A stretch of DNA of 64,000 nucleotides from Methylonatrum kenyense (GCF_023195885.1 NZ_JALPKO010000006.1:1-64000); one strand, 5' to 3'. Positions 8,403-19,000 are shown, counted from the stretch's first letter. The notes: generated by a model not told the origin, from the sequence alone. Numbers and translations: made by a program.

Positions 8403-10298
8403 ATGGCAACTGAGCAGTGGGTCATTCTCTCCATCCTAGGCGGTACCGTCGGCATGTTCCTGTGGGGCCGCTGGCGGCACGACATGGTGGCAGCGGGTGC
8501 GCTGCTGGCCTGCGTGGTGGCAGGGCTTGTGGCGCCCGCCGAGGCCTTTGCCGGGTTCGGCCATCCGGCCGTGATCACGGTGGCCTGCGTGTTGGTGCTG
8601 AGCCAGGGGCTGCAGAACTCGGGGGCGGTTGATGCCCTGACGCGCACGGTGATGCCCGCCAAGGCGGGTCGGACGCTCAGCCTGGCCATGTTGATGGGCT
8701 TAGGCGCCTTTCTCTCGGGCTTCATGAACAACGTTGGTGCCATGGCGTTGTTGATGCCGGTGGCGATCCACCTGTCGCAGCGACTCGACCTGACCCCGGG
8801 GCAGATCCTGATGCCGCTGGCTTTCGGCACGATTCTCGGCGGCATGACCACGATGATCGGCACGCCGCCCAACCTCATCGTGTCCGGTTTCCGCGCCGAA
8901 GCCGGCCTGGGCAGCTTTTCGATGTTCGATTTCACGCCTGTCGGTGTGGCCGTGGCGGTGGTGGGCGTGGTGTTCGTGACAATGCTGGGCTGGCGTCTGG
9001 TTCCCGCGCGCAAGCAGGCCGGGGTCGAGGGGTTCGAGTCCGGTTCCTACATCACCGAAGTTCGGGTCGGGGAGGGCAGCAAGGCCGAAGGCAAGAGTCT
9101 CCGTGAGATCGAGGCCGAGCTGACCGACATCGATGCGCAGATTATCGGCATCGTGCAGCGCGAGGTGCGCCTGATTGCGGCCAACCCGGGCCGGCGGGTG
9201 CACGCGGGGGACATCCTGATGGTCGAGGCGGAGGCCGATGCCCTGACCGATGTGCTGTCGACGCTGGACCTGAAGCTCGAAGAGTCGGTGGATCCGGAGG
9301 AGAACGATGACGCGGAGGACGCCGAGTCCGACGAGGCCCCGGATGCGAAGGACGCTGGCGCGGACAAGAAGGCCGGGTCGGCAAACGACGATGGCGATGC
9401 CGGCGAGGATGCGTCCGAGACAGAGGCGCCGGCGGAATCGGGGGAGGTGGTCCTGCAGGAACTCGCCGTGCTGCCCAACTCACCGCTGTCCGGCCGTTCG
9501 GCCAGTGACATTCTGTTGCGGACCCGTTACGGCATCAATCTGCTGGCCCTGTCCCGCGAAGGACGGCGGTCGATGAAGCGGCTGCGGTCGATGGCCCTGC
9601 GGTCCGGCGACCTGCTGCTGATGCAGGGGCCGCCGGAGTCGATTTCCGAGTTCGCGGCCGACAACGGTTGCGTGCCGCTCGCCCAGCGTGAGTTCCGCAT
9701 TCCCGACAAGCGCAAGATCTGGGAATCCAGCCTGATCATGTTGTTCGCCATCGGCGGTGCCGCATTCGGTCTGTTGCCGGCGGCCGTCTCCTTTGCGATT
9801 GGCGTGCTGGCCTCGATGGCACTGCGCACGGTGCCGCCGCGCAAGGTGTATGAAGCCATCGACTGGCCGGTCATCGTATTGCTGGCGGCGCTAATACCGG
9901 TGGCAAGCGCCATGCAGACTACGGGCACCGCCGACCTCGTCGCCCGTTTCCTGATCGAGAACGTGGCGCAGGGCCATGCCATTGTCGGGCTGGTGTTGAT
10001 CCTGGTGGTGACGATGTTCCTCTCGGACCTGATGAACAATGCCGCTACCGCCGCGGTGATGTGTCCGATCGCCATTGGTACGGCCAGCGTGTTGGGGGTC
10101 AGTCCGGATTCCTTTCTGATGGCGGTGGCCATCGGCGCCTCCTGCGCTTTCCTGACCCCGATAGGGCATCAGAACAACACCCTGATCCTGGGCCCCGGTG
10201 GCTTCCGTTTCAGCGACTACTGGAAGATGGGGCTGCCGCTGGAGTTCCTGGTGATTGCGGTGTCGGTGCCGGTGCTCCTGATCGTCTGGCCCCTGTGA
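8403..10298 (+). CDS. SLC13/DASS-type permease with two TrkA-C domains and an acidic linker
   Basis: The 631-aa membrane protein has the ion-transporter layout of SLC13/ArsB-like permeases: helices to about residue 200, two TrkA-C (RCK_C) domains, then helices to the end. Signatures include GAFLSGFMNNVGAMALLMPV and TMIGTPPNLIVSG in the first half, and DLMNNAATAAVMCPIA in the second. Between the two TrkA-C domains lies a low-complexity acidic stretch (about residues 292-345, rich in Asp, Glu and Ala) longer than any linker I know in the family. The start ATG 8403 (ATEQWVILSI) is chosen because the upstream in-frame extension is Arg/Gln-rich with no membrane character. The substrate may be sulfate or a dicarboxylate. 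Confidence 0.85.
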   Translation: MATEQWVILSILGGTVGMFLWGRWRHDMVAAGALLACVVAGLVAPAEAFAGFGHPAVITVACVLVLSQGLQNSGAVDALTRTVMPAKAGRTLSLAMLMGLGAFLSGFMNNVGAMALLMPVAIHLSQRLDLTPGQILMPLAFGTILGGMTTMIGTPPNLIVSGFRAEAGLGSFSMFDFTPVGVAVAVVGVVFVTMLGWRLVPARKQAGVEGFESGSYITEVRVGEGSKAEGKSLREIEAELTDIDAQIIGIVQREVRLIAANPGRRVHAGDILMVEAEADALTDVLSTLDLKLEESVDPEENDDAEDAESDEAPDAKDAGADKKAGSANDDGDAGEDASETEAPAESGEVVLQELAVLPNSPLSGRSASDILLRTRYGINLLALSREGRRSMKRLRSMALRSGDLLLMQGPPESISEFAADNGCVPLAQREFRIPDKRKIWESSLIMLFAIGGAAFGLLPAAVSFAIGVLASMALRTVPPRKVYEAIDWPVIVLLAALIPVASAMQTTGTADLVARFLIENVAQGHAIVGLVLILVVTMFLSDLMNNAATAAVMCPIAIGTASVLGVSPDSFLMAVAIGASCAFLTPIGHQNNTLILGPGGFRFSDYWKMGLPLEFLVIAVSVPVLLIVWPL

Positions 10299-10316
10299 CC
10301 GGACTACCCTGAGTGC

Positions 10317-11106
10317 ATGACGATCAACCAGGACATTCCCGTCGAAGCAACACGAGCCGTCCAGGTCGTGCATCGCGCTCTTGGTTTATCGGTTGCCGCA
10401 GCCTACCTGTTCGGATCCGCCGTCGCAGGTGGACTGCGACCGGGCAGTGACGTCGATGTCCTGATTGTCGTTGACAGCGCTTTGGCCGCACCGGCTCGCG
10501 AGACTCTCGTGCGAGCCCTAATGCCTGTATCCGGCCGGTTCGGGAATCCTGAGGGCAGGCGGCCTGCTGGAATTGACGGTGATTGCGCGCGCCGACGTTG
10601 TCCCCTGGCGCTACCCTCCGAGAGCCCAGTTGGTTTACGGCGAGTGGCTCAGGGAAGCGTTTGAGGACGGGCGTGTTTCCGGGCCGGTGGAGGATCCGGA
10701 TACAGCCATTGTTCTTAGCCAGGTGCGTGGTAAAAGCGTCCCGCTTGTCGGACCGGTGGCGTCGGACATTCTCGAACCCGTGCCAATGACCGACGTTCGC
10801 AGGGCGATCAGGGACTCGCTGCCGACATTGCTTGCCGATATCCAGGGCGATGAGCGCAATGTCCTGCTGACGCTTTCACGAATGTGGATGACGGCGGTTG
10901 AGGATGAGATTGTGCCGAAGGACGTGGCGGCGGCGTGGGCTGCGGCCCGACTGGAGGATGATTGCCAGGCTTCAATGCTTCAGAGAGCCAGAAAAGCGTA
11001 CCTCGGGACGCCCGAGGAATCCTGGGTGGGCAGAGAAGCGGCAATTGACGATCTGGTTGCTACGCTGAAACAGGCGATAGAAGGCTGTTTGGCGGAAGCC
11101 CGGTAG
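10317..11106 (+). pseudogene. Frameshifted AadA-type aminoglycoside nucleotidyltransferase
   Basis: Two overlapping frames together give a protein of about 262 residues, the length of AadA. The first frame (10317 to about 10540) has the nucleotidyltransferase motif YLFGSAVAGGLRPGSDVDV (G33, S34, D45, D47). The second (about 10540 to 11106) continues with LELTVIARADVVPWRYPP, then VALSQVRG-like and GDERNVLLTLSRMW segments and KDVAAAWA, all collinear with AadA/ANT(9). The join is near 10535-10545, in CCGGCCGGTTCGGG, and needs one extra base or two missing bases. It may be a real pseudogene or a sequencing error. It lies 18 bp after the SLC13 gene. Confidence 0.8.
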
Positions 11107-11150
11107 CAGCATTGATTGGCCAGGGACGGGTCCACAATGGACTGTGTCGG

Positions 11151-11810
11151 ATGAAATGCCCTTCTGTTGTCGTTTTTCTCATCTGCGCGACCCTGCTCTC
11201 CGGTTGCGGATTCGTTGGTGATCCCGACCAGAGGGTGCTTTTTCCGTCACAGCCTCACGACACCGAATACCAGTACGCGAATCTGGCCCGGCAGATCGCG
11301 TCGGAAAAGCCCTGTTACCTGATCTCGCCAGACAGCATTTCGGTTGCCCCGTTTAACGCCTCGGGGACGCGCGCAATACAACTGCGCTCGCGCTGTTTCG
11401 CGACCGTGGCCGAGCGTGCCGCCCGGCCGGAGCTCTGTGAACACGTCGTCTCCGTCAGCACCCTGCTCTATTCAGGCCATGCGAATGATCGGGCGCGATG
11501 CTTGCGCGAGGCCGATCACGGGCAGGCGCGGTCGGGTGTCGGGGTGGTGGAGGAGGGTGCCATGTTCGAACTGGCCGGGTTCTCGGACGCAGACATCGAT
11601 GGCCTGATGCAAGCCCATCAGTTGCCTGCGGATGCCCGCTACTGCCTGGTCTTCTCCCCCGAGTTTTTCGATGCGATCGATCACATGCCGCGGTTCTCGT
11701 CCGAAGATGAGGTGATTGGTATCGAAGACGTCGTGTGGAAACCGCACCCGTTTCTGTTACTTCCGGGTTTTCCGTGTACGGGAAAATTCGTCGATGCCGA
11801 CCCGTCCTGA
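11151..11810 (+). CDS. Predicted lipoprotein of unknown function
   Basis: The 219-aa protein begins with a short charged region, a hydrophobic core and the lipobox LLSGC, so it is probably lipidated and envelope-bound. The body has several Cys residues, could form disulfides, and shows no recognised domain. The ATG at 11151 is preferred over an in-frame start 39 bp upstream because it puts the lipobox at a normal distance. Its neighbours are unrelated by function. Confidence 0.6.
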   Translation: MKCPSVVVFLICATLLSGCGFVGDPDQRVLFPSQPHDTEYQYANLARQIASEKPCYLISPDSISVAPFNASGTRAIQLRSRCFATVAERAARPELCEHVVSVSTLLYSGHANDRARCLREADHGQARSGVGVVEEGAMFELAGFSDADIDGLMQAHQLPADARYCLVFSPEFFDAIDHMPRFSSEDEVIGIEDVVWKPHPFLLLPGFPCTGKFVDADPS

Positions 11811-11957
11811 AGCGTCACGGTGAACGGTGGCGGAGGTACTGAACAGCGGGCGACCGGTGAGAGGATTGAACACGGGTACAGCCGAAAACGCCTCTGCTAG
11901 GATGGCGCGGAGATAAATTCGTAAGGCGTCAATAGTAAAAAGCCAGGAGGGCACAGG

Positions 11958-13199
11958 ATGCGGTATTCAGCGCTTTCAACTGCACGCAGCGGACGGTGGA
12001 TTACTGGCATCGTCGGTTTTGGGATTCTGGTGGCCGCCGCGCCGGCCAGCGGCGATCCACTTGAGGATCGCATACCGGCGGGCATGCTCATCGAAATGGT
12101 GGATCCCACGCTTTGCGCGCCGCCACCGGAAGACATGTCCGATGACGAGCTCATCGCCATGCTCGACAGTGATGATCCGGCAATGGCGCCGCCCGTCAGC
12201 GGCAGTTGGGAGCACGACGGCGAGGAGTGGCGCGCCTATGGCCAGGGCTGGTTCAACGACGGCAGCAGCGGCCCTGTGGTCGGCACGATGATCATGCTCC
12301 GGAGCGAGAGCGACGCGCTGCAGTTCCTGTGCCTTGTGGTCTCACCCCATACGGACACATTGATGCTCCATGGCGAGGCTGCCCTGGTCGGTCCCGATGT
12401 CGAATCCATCGACGGCGACACCTTCATGGCGATGGGAATGTTGGGTGAGCGCCGGGCCGGCATCGGCGAGGTGCTGGCCGATTCGGGAAGTGTCACCTTC
12501 GAGCAGGTCGATGACGATACGCTGGAATGGTCGATGACATTCGACGGCCTGATTATCGGCATGGACCAGCAGCTGCTGGACGAGGGGGGCTCCCTGACCC
12601 TGGAGGGAGAGTTGAGTCGGGACGACGCGATGCGGGTTGCCGACTGGGGCAGTGATGACCTGGCGGATGCTTCCGCTCCCGCCGTCGATGAAGAGCAGCT
12701 GGCCGCGGTAAGGGAGGCGTTTCTCGACGATCTCCGTCTGGAGATCGAGCCTGTGTTGACGCCGGACAATAGCGACCTCGTCCGGAATACCGTCTATCGC
12801 TACGACTACGACACCTTCGCCTCGCAATCCGATGACAGCGGCTGGCGCAGCACCCGCGAATATTTCTTCTATCAGGATGGGGAACAGCTGGTGCCGTTTC
12901 AGCGGCCTTCCAGCGACGCCGATTTGAGCAGCTTTTTCGATGGCTTGCTCGCCTCTGACTTCGTGCTCGACGAGGATTCCGCAGAGGATTTCCGGGACTT
13001 GCTGATGACCCTCACCGGCGAAGACTTCTTCGAGGAGGAGGACGTCCAACTGGACAACATTGTCAATCACCGGCCCGAAGAGTGGATCTACTTCACCGGC
13101 ACCTTCTTCGATGACTACAAGGCATTTGTGGTTTACACGGATGATGAGGGTCGACCGGAAAAGGTGCTCTACCGGCTCCGGCAGCAGCCAGCCTCCTGA
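11958..13199 (+). CDS. Very acidic secreted protein, function unknown
   Basis: The 413-aa protein has a signal peptide (about residues 1-32, ending AAAPASG) and a mature part extremely rich in Asp and Glu. Acidic surfaces are common in periplasmic proteins of halophiles. No domain was recognised. The C-terminal third contains alternating aromatic segments (REYFFYQDGEQLVPF, EWIYFTGTFFDDYKAF) that suggest a beta-rich fold. A Shine-Dalgarno (CCAGGAGGGC) precedes the ATG by 6 bp. It is convergent with the acyltransferase gene. Confidence 0.7.
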   Translation: MRYSALSTARSGRWITGIVGFGILVAAAPASGDPLEDRIPAGMLIEMVDPTLCAPPPEDMSDDELIAMLDSDDPAMAPPVSGSWEHDGEEWRAYGQGWFNDGSSGPVVGTMIMLRSESDALQFLCLVVSPHTDTLMLHGEAALVGPDVESIDGDTFMAMGMLGERRAGIGEVLADSGSVTFEQVDDDTLEWSMTFDGLIIGMDQQLLDEGGSLTLEGELSRDDAMRVADWGSDDLADASAPAVDEEQLAAVREAFLDDLRLEIEPVLTPDNSDLVRNTVYRYDYDTFASQSDDSGWRSTREYFFYQDGEQLVPFQRPSSDADLSSFFDGLLASDFVLDEDSAEDFRDLLMTLTGEDFFEEEDVQLDNIVNHRPEEWIYFTGTFFDDYKAFVVYTDDEGRPEKVLYRLRQQPAS

Positions 13200-13215
13200 T
13201 CGAGGTCGGGACTGT

Positions 13216-14526
13216 TCATGCCTTTGGGTGCGCGCGCAGCATATAGGATGCTGCGGCGACACCCAGCAGACCGATCAGGGCCCCCGGATAAGCCCCGAGG
13301 CCGAGACTGGCGGCGAGGCCGATCAACAGCGCGGCACCGCCCGCGATGATTGCGGTGGGGCTGGTCGCCTGCGGGATGTCCCGGACGCGACGTCGTTCGA
13401 TGGCCAGCACGGCAAGCATGAGCGGCGCAACGATGAGGGTGCACAGGGCTATCCATCCCAGGCGGCCAACCCAGAAACCCTCTTCGCCAGGCATGCCCGT
13501 GTCAATCGGAAGCCCGAGACGCACGCCGAGCCATGTCGCGGGCAGTTCCGCAAACTTGTGCCAGAGGTAAAGCTGCAAGCCGAGGGCGCCGAACACCGCC
13601 ATCCAGCGCCCAAGTCGGCGGCGTTTCAGGAAACCCCGAATCGGATCCTCGAAAACGAGAGCTGCCCCGATCTGGAGCCACATCACGCCAAGGAACGCCA
13701 GGGTCGGCGGCAGCAGGTTGGTGTCGCCGCCGAGGTTGCCGTTGACCATCGACACCGGATAACCGGAAGCCACAGACAGCCCCAGCCAGACGACTCCCAG
13801 CAACAGCAGCGTGAAACCGGCGGCTCGCCCCTTGAAGCGTCCGTTCCACCAGGCAATGCCGAGCTGCTGCGGCACCAGCCAGACGGCAACTCCGTTGATC
13901 CACGCGAACAGGTCATGTTTGTCGGTGACCAGCCCGCCGAGGCCCGCCAATTCGCGCGGAGCTGCAGGCAGGGCGCGGATCAGGTCGACGGCGGCGACCA
14001 TCAGAATCAGTCCGACAACGGCCTTCAGGCCCCAACGCTCGTCTGCCCGAATGCTCAGGGGCAGCAGCGCCTGCACGCCGAGCAGGGTCAGCAGGAACCA
14101 CAGGTGAACCGTCAAGGAGTTGTTCAGCGGCCCGAGGATTTCTCCACCGGTGAATGCCGCGATGCCGACAATCGTCACCAGAACCGCCATGTAGGTGACG
14201 GTCGGCCGGGCAAGGCCCAGCGCCCGGCCTGCCCACCAGTGGGCGTGCGCCTGCCCCGAACGCAGTCGCTGCCGGACGCCCTCGGAGCTGACTGCGGCGG
14301 ATACGAATATGAACAGCGGTACCACCTGGACAAGCCAGGTAAAGAAACCGGCCGGGGCCCAGACGTCGAGGATATGCTCGGTATCCACCAGGGTGCCGTT
14401 TTCGACGCGCGGCAGCGTGGCGACCCAATGGCCGAGGACAACGACCAGCAAGGCGCCGGCACGCAGGGCATCAAGGTAGGGATCACGTTGCAACTCCGCC
14501 GCGGTCGCCCCCTGCCTTTTCACCAC
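13216..14526 (-). CDS. Acyltransferase-3 family membrane protein
   Basis: The 436-aa protein has about ten hydrophobic helices. It starts RDPYLDALRAGALLVVVLGHW, matching the first signature of acyltransferase family 3, where the Arg and His near the N-terminus are functional. These enzymes O-acylate envelope glycans or lipids from the inner membrane. No polysaccharide genes are nearby, so the acceptor is unknown. It stands alone between convergent and divergent neighbours. Confidence 0.75.
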   Translation of the reverse strand: MVKRQGATAAELQRDPYLDALRAGALLVVVLGHWVATLPRVENGTLVDTEHILDVWAPAGFFTWLVQVVPLFIFVSAAVSSEGVRQRLRSGQAHAHWWAGRALGLARPTVTYMAVLVTIVGIAAFTGGEILGPLNNSLTVHLWFLLTLLGVQALLPLSIRADERWGLKAVVGLILMVAAVDLIRALPAAPRELAGLGGLVTDKHDLFAWINGVAVWLVPQQLGIAWWNGRFKGRAAGFTLLLLGVVWLGLSVASGYPVSMVNGNLGGDTNLLPPTLAFLGVMWLQIGAALVFEDPIRGFLKRRRLGRWMAVFGALGLQLYLWHKFAELPATWLGVRLGLPIDTGMPGEEGFWVGRLGWIALCTLIVAPLMLAVLAIERRRVRDIPQATSPTAIIAGGAALLIGLAASLGLGAYPGALIGLLGVAAASYMLRAHPKA

Positions 14527-14663
14527 GTTGCCTCCGGTTCGTTTGGTTCCGGCCTGTTCCAGCCCGTGAAGTCGCAGTATGGGACACCTGCAGACCGGTT
14601 CATCTCCAGTCTGTGGGTGTCCTCGATTGGCTAGTATGGGGTGGGAGGCTAACAGGAGGAGCG

Positions 14664-15806
14664 ATGTCGTATCGGGTACCAGGTGTCTATGTGGACGAGC
14701 TGTCGGTGCCGCCCCAACGGCTGCGCCGGGTCGATACCGGAGCCGCGTTGCTGATCGGGTCGCTGCCGGCGCGGTGGCTCGCCAATGACGTGCCGGAGGG
14801 GGAAGCGATTGCGGTCGAGAGCTTGCCTGATTTTCGCGAGCACTTCCTGGCAGCGGGCGATCCGGAAGTCGATGGCGGCGCCCCGCCCCTGGTTGGCGCC
14901 GTGCACGGTTTTTTCGTCAACGGCGGCTCGGCGTTATGGGTGGCACTGGTGCCGCCCGGCAGGAAGGTACTTCGAACCTTGGATCTTCCGGACACCGACC
15001 CGCTTCCGGCTGCTTTGCAACTCGCTGCGCCGGGTTTTTCCGATGCCGAGAGTCAGCGGGTGCTGATCGGGGCCTGCGAGGCCAGGACAGGGCGCTTTGC
15101 CATTCTCGATGGGCCGTCGGAGTCGGTGCCGGTATCCACTCTGGCCAAGTCGGTTGCCGACGACGGCCTGCGCCCGGATCCGGTGGAATCCGGCCGTGCC
15201 GCCCTCTACGTACCCTGGCTCCTGATGCGGGACTCGAAAACGGGGGACGAGCATTCCGTGCCGGCCTGCGGTCATGTCTGCGGCGCGATTGCGGGTAACG
15301 ATGCTGATCGTGGTGTCCATACGGCTCCGGCCAACATTGTTGTGCGTGGCATCTCCGGGCTTGCCCGGTCCTTCAGCGATCGGGACCAAGGGGTGCTGAA
15401 TCCGGCCGGGATCAATGCCATTCGCGCGATCAATAACGGCATCAGGATCTGGGGTGCACGGACCCTTGCCCCGCCGGACATGGCGGAGTGGCGCTTCATC
15501 CCGACCCGCCGCCTGGCGGACATGATTCTGCTGTCAGTGGAACAGGGGCTGGCCGCGGCCGGGCTGGATGAGAATTCCGCAAACACCCGATCGACCGTGC
15601 GTGAGCTTGTCGGAGATTTTCTGCTGCAGGTCTGGCAGGACGGCATGTTGCAGGGCCAGAGTCCGGAGGATGCCTTCTTCGTGCGCTGCGATGAGCGCAA
15701 CAACAATGCCGCTGATGTCGAAGCGGGGCGGCTGAATCTGGAGATCGGGATAGCCGCGCTTCGACCAGCGGAATTCATTTTGTTGCGGATCGCAATGACA
15801 ACCTGA
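14664..15806 (+). CDS. Orphan contractile-tail sheath protein
   Basis: The 380-aa protein begins MSYRVPGVYVDEL, the N-terminal signature of phage and phage-like tail sheaths. Its C-terminal domain carries EWRFIPTRRLADMILLSVEQ, then FLLQVWQDGMLQGQSPEDAF, FVRCDERNN and RPAEFILLRI, the conserved order in sheath subunits. It is shorter than most phage sheaths (roughly 480-520 aa), so a middle insertion domain is probably absent. ATG 14664 has a strong Shine-Dalgarno (AGGAGGAG) 7 bp upstream. No tube, baseplate, spike, ATPase or lysis gene is near: it stands between an acyltransferase gene and a molybdoenzyme operon. It may be a relic or a component for a system encoded elsewhere. Confidence 0.85.
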   Translation: MSYRVPGVYVDELSVPPQRLRRVDTGAALLIGSLPARWLANDVPEGEAIAVESLPDFREHFLAAGDPEVDGGAPPLVGAVHGFFVNGGSALWVALVPPGRKVLRTLDLPDTDPLPAALQLAAPGFSDAESQRVLIGACEARTGRFAILDGPSESVPVSTLAKSVADDGLRPDPVESGRAALYVPWLLMRDSKTGDEHSVPACGHVCGAIAGNDADRGVHTAPANIVVRGISGLARSFSDRDQGVLNPAGINAIRAINNGIRIWGARTLAPPDMAEWRFIPTRRLADMILLSVEQGLAAAGLDENSANTRSTVRELVGDFLLQVWQDGMLQGQSPEDAFFVRCDERNNNAADVEAGRLNLEIGIAALRPAEFILLRIAMTT

Positions 15807-15948
15807 ACCGACGCTGGAAGCCGTCACGGTTGCAATTTCATGTTCTTCCGACGTGGTTGGCACGCGTGCCGCATGCCTCGCATTTGTGGTCCTTGCAGGG
15901 TAGCTAGACAAAAAGCGGTAAAAGTATTACTTGTTTTTTATCTGAAAT

Positions 15949-15990
15949 TTGATCCAGGTCATTTGTTGCCTTGAAAGCCCTTGCTAGCGT
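15949..15990 (+). promoter_or_regulatory. FNR/DNR-type operator and -10 box of the molybdoenzyme operon
   Basis: TTGATCCAGGTCAT (15949-15962) matches an FNR/DNR site (TTGAT-N4-ATCAA) fully in the left half and at 3 of 5 bases in the right. A -10-like TAGCGT is at 15985-15990. If transcription starts near 15997, the operator centre is at about -41.5, the classical class II activator position. The leader is then about 29 bases, with a purine-rich ribosome site (GGGAGGGGAGC) before the ATG at 16026. This predicts induction under low oxygen or by NO/nitrite. Confidence 0.6.
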
Positions 15991-16025
15991 GATTCTCAGG
16001 ATTCTTGCGGGAGGGGAGCAAGGCC

Positions 16026-19000
16026 ATGAGCGATCGATCACAACCGACATCGGCATCTCGCCGCCGGTTCCTGCAGGCCGCGGCAGCCGCAGGATTTGGG
16101 GCTGCGGTGACGCCTGGCGGGCTGCTTGCACAATTCCGTTATCTGGCCCCCACGCGCGTGGACAACCCGCTTGAGCACTATCCGGATCGCAACTGGGAGC
16201 AGCTGTATCGCGACATCTACCGCAGCGACGGTTCCTTCGTCTTTACCTGTGCCCCCAACGACACACACAACTGCCTGTTAAGGGCCTTTTTCAAGAACAA
16301 GGTTCTGACACGGATCGAGCCCACCTTCGGCTACCACAAGGCAACGGACCTCGACGGCAACAGGGCCTCGGCGCGCTGGGATCCGCGGTGTTGTCAGAAG
16401 GGACTCGTGCTCACCAGACGGTTGTACGGAGACCGTCGCGTCACCGGTGCGTTCATGCGCAAGGGCTTCAAGGACTGGGTCGATGAGGGCTACCCGCGAG
16501 ATGACACCACGGGGATGCCGCCGACACGGTTTCTTGAGCGCGGGACCGACTCCTGGGTCAAGGTCAGTCACGCCGAGGCGGCGGATTATCACGCCAGAAC
16601 ACTGAAAAACATCGCCGAAACATATTCCGGCGAACAGGGGAGACGTTTCCTGACGGAACAGGGGTACGAGGCGGCGATGATCGACGCCGCGGAGGGTGCC
16701 GGTACGCGGGTAATGAAGTTCCGTGGTGGCATGGCCAAGCTTGGTGCCGCGCGTCTGCTGGGCACTTTCCGCATGGGCAATAGCCTCGCTCTGCTCGATC
16801 ACCACGTCCGCGGCGTGGATCCGGAGGAAGCCAAGGGTGCTGGCGCCTGGGATTCCTATTCATTCCATACGGATCTGCCGCCCGGCCATACCATGGTTTG
16901 CGGCGACCAGACCAACGATTTCGAGTTTCATGATGCCGAGAATGCCGAGTTGATTGTCGTCTGGGGCATGAACTGGATCTGCACCAAGATGCCCGACAGT
17001 CACTGGCTCACCGAGGCCCGCATCAAGGGCGCCAAGACGGTGGCGGTCACGGTTGAGTACTCCGCCACGGCCAACAAGTGCGACGAAGTTCTGGTCATCC
17101 GTCCCGGAACGGATCCCGCGCTGGCACTTGGCATGGCCGGGGTGATCATGCGGGAGGACATCTACGACAGGGATTTCGTCCGTCGCTATACCGATCTGCC
17201 GGCCCTGGTACGAATGGATACGCTGGAGACACTGAAGGCCGCGGACGTCTTCCCCGATCACCAGGAGCGTCAACCCGACAACTGGACGCATGTGCTGGGT
17301 GCAGAGGAAACGGCACCACCGGTCCACCAGCAAAACGGCCGCTATATCCCGCATGCGCTGAAAGGGGAGTTTTCGGACTTTGTCGTCTGGGACAGCGCCA
17401 GGCAAGAGCCCGTGGCTGTGGGTACCGACCAGCTTGGTGATCACTTCGATGCCTTGGGGATCGACCCGGCGCTGGAAGGAACCTTCCGCATCAGGACGGT
17501 GGACGGCGAAACCGTCGAGGTGCGCCCGGTGTTCGAGCTGACCCGGGAGTACATCAACGAAAACCTCACGCCGGAGCAGGTGGAGGCCATTACCTGGGCA
17601 CCTGCGGAGGCGGTGGAGAGCCTTGCACGCGATATCGCCAGGCATGCCGGCAAGACCCTGGTTCCCTGTGGCATGGGCCCGAACCAGTTCTGGAACAATG
17701 ACAACAAGGACCGCGCGATCTTCCTGCTGGTCGCGCTGACCGGGAATGTCGGACGGCATGGTGGCAACATTGGCAGCTACGCCGGCAATTATCGGGTCAG
17801 TCTGTTCTCGGGTGCCGGTTTGTGGACCACCGAAGATCCTTTCAACGTCCAGCTTGATCCGGAGGGATCGGTTACCCGGCGGAGCACCATCCGCTACGAA
17901 TCGCTGCACTACTGGGCCAACGGGGAACGGATCATGACGGCCGGTGACAAGGTGATCACCACGGGCGGCCATGTACCCACGCCCACCAAGGCCATCTGGC
18001 AGACCAACTCGAATTCCAGTCTTGGCAACCAGAAAGGCCATTACGATGTCGTAAACAACACGTTGCCGAAGTGCGAGCTGGTGGTCTACAACGACTGGTG
18101 GTGGACGGGGTCCTGTGAATACAGCGACATCGTCTACGGCGTGGACTCCTGGATGGAGTTCAAGTACCCGGACATGACGGCGTCCAACACCAATCCGTTC
18201 CTGCAGGTCTTCCCGTCGACGCCGTTGCGCAGAAGTTTCGACACGGTGCATGACCTGGACACCTATCTGCTGGTTGCCCGGGCATTGAGCGAAATCACCG
18301 GTGACCAGCGCTTCGTGGACATGTGGCAATTCGTCGACGAAAACCGCGTCGACGTCTATCTGCAGCGCATCCTCGACCACTCGGCCAACCTGCGTGGCTA
18401 CCAGTTCCATCACTTGCACGCGCTTGCCCGCGACGGCATCCCGGTGTTGGTCAATAACCGTACGTATCCGCGCGTGTTCAGTTACGAACAGGTCACGGAA
18501 TCCAAACCCTGGTACACGAAGACCGGTCGCCTGGAATTCTATCGGCCGGAGCCCGAGTTCATCGAGGCTGGCGAGAATCTGGTGGTCTACCGCGAGCCGT
18601 CCGAGGCGACCTTTCACGAGCCGTGCGCAATCCTTGCCAAGGATCACCCGGCGATCCGACCCAAGCGGCCGGCCGATTGGGGCATCGAAGCCGATGATCG
18701 CAGTCACCAGAGCCGGCAGATGCGCAACGCCACGATGGACGGGCCGGCCCTGCTTCAGTCGAAACATCCGTTGTTGGACAAGGGATACCGCTACGTCTTT
18801 CACACGCCCAAGTATCGGCACGGTGCGCACACGACCCCGATCGATACCGATTACATGATGATGCTTTTCGGGCCCTTCGGAGACATCTACCGGCGCGACA
18901 AGCGCATCCCCGGGACAAGCGAGATGTATGTCGACATCAATCCGTCCGACGCCAAGGAGATGGGGATTGCGGACGGCGACTATGTCTGGATTGATGGCGA

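Noticed and set aside
16860-18830. Open frame of about 656 codons antisense to the molybdoenzyme alpha gene
   Set aside because: It is a GC-driven antisense shadow of a well-supported enzyme gene and has no ribosome site or family features.
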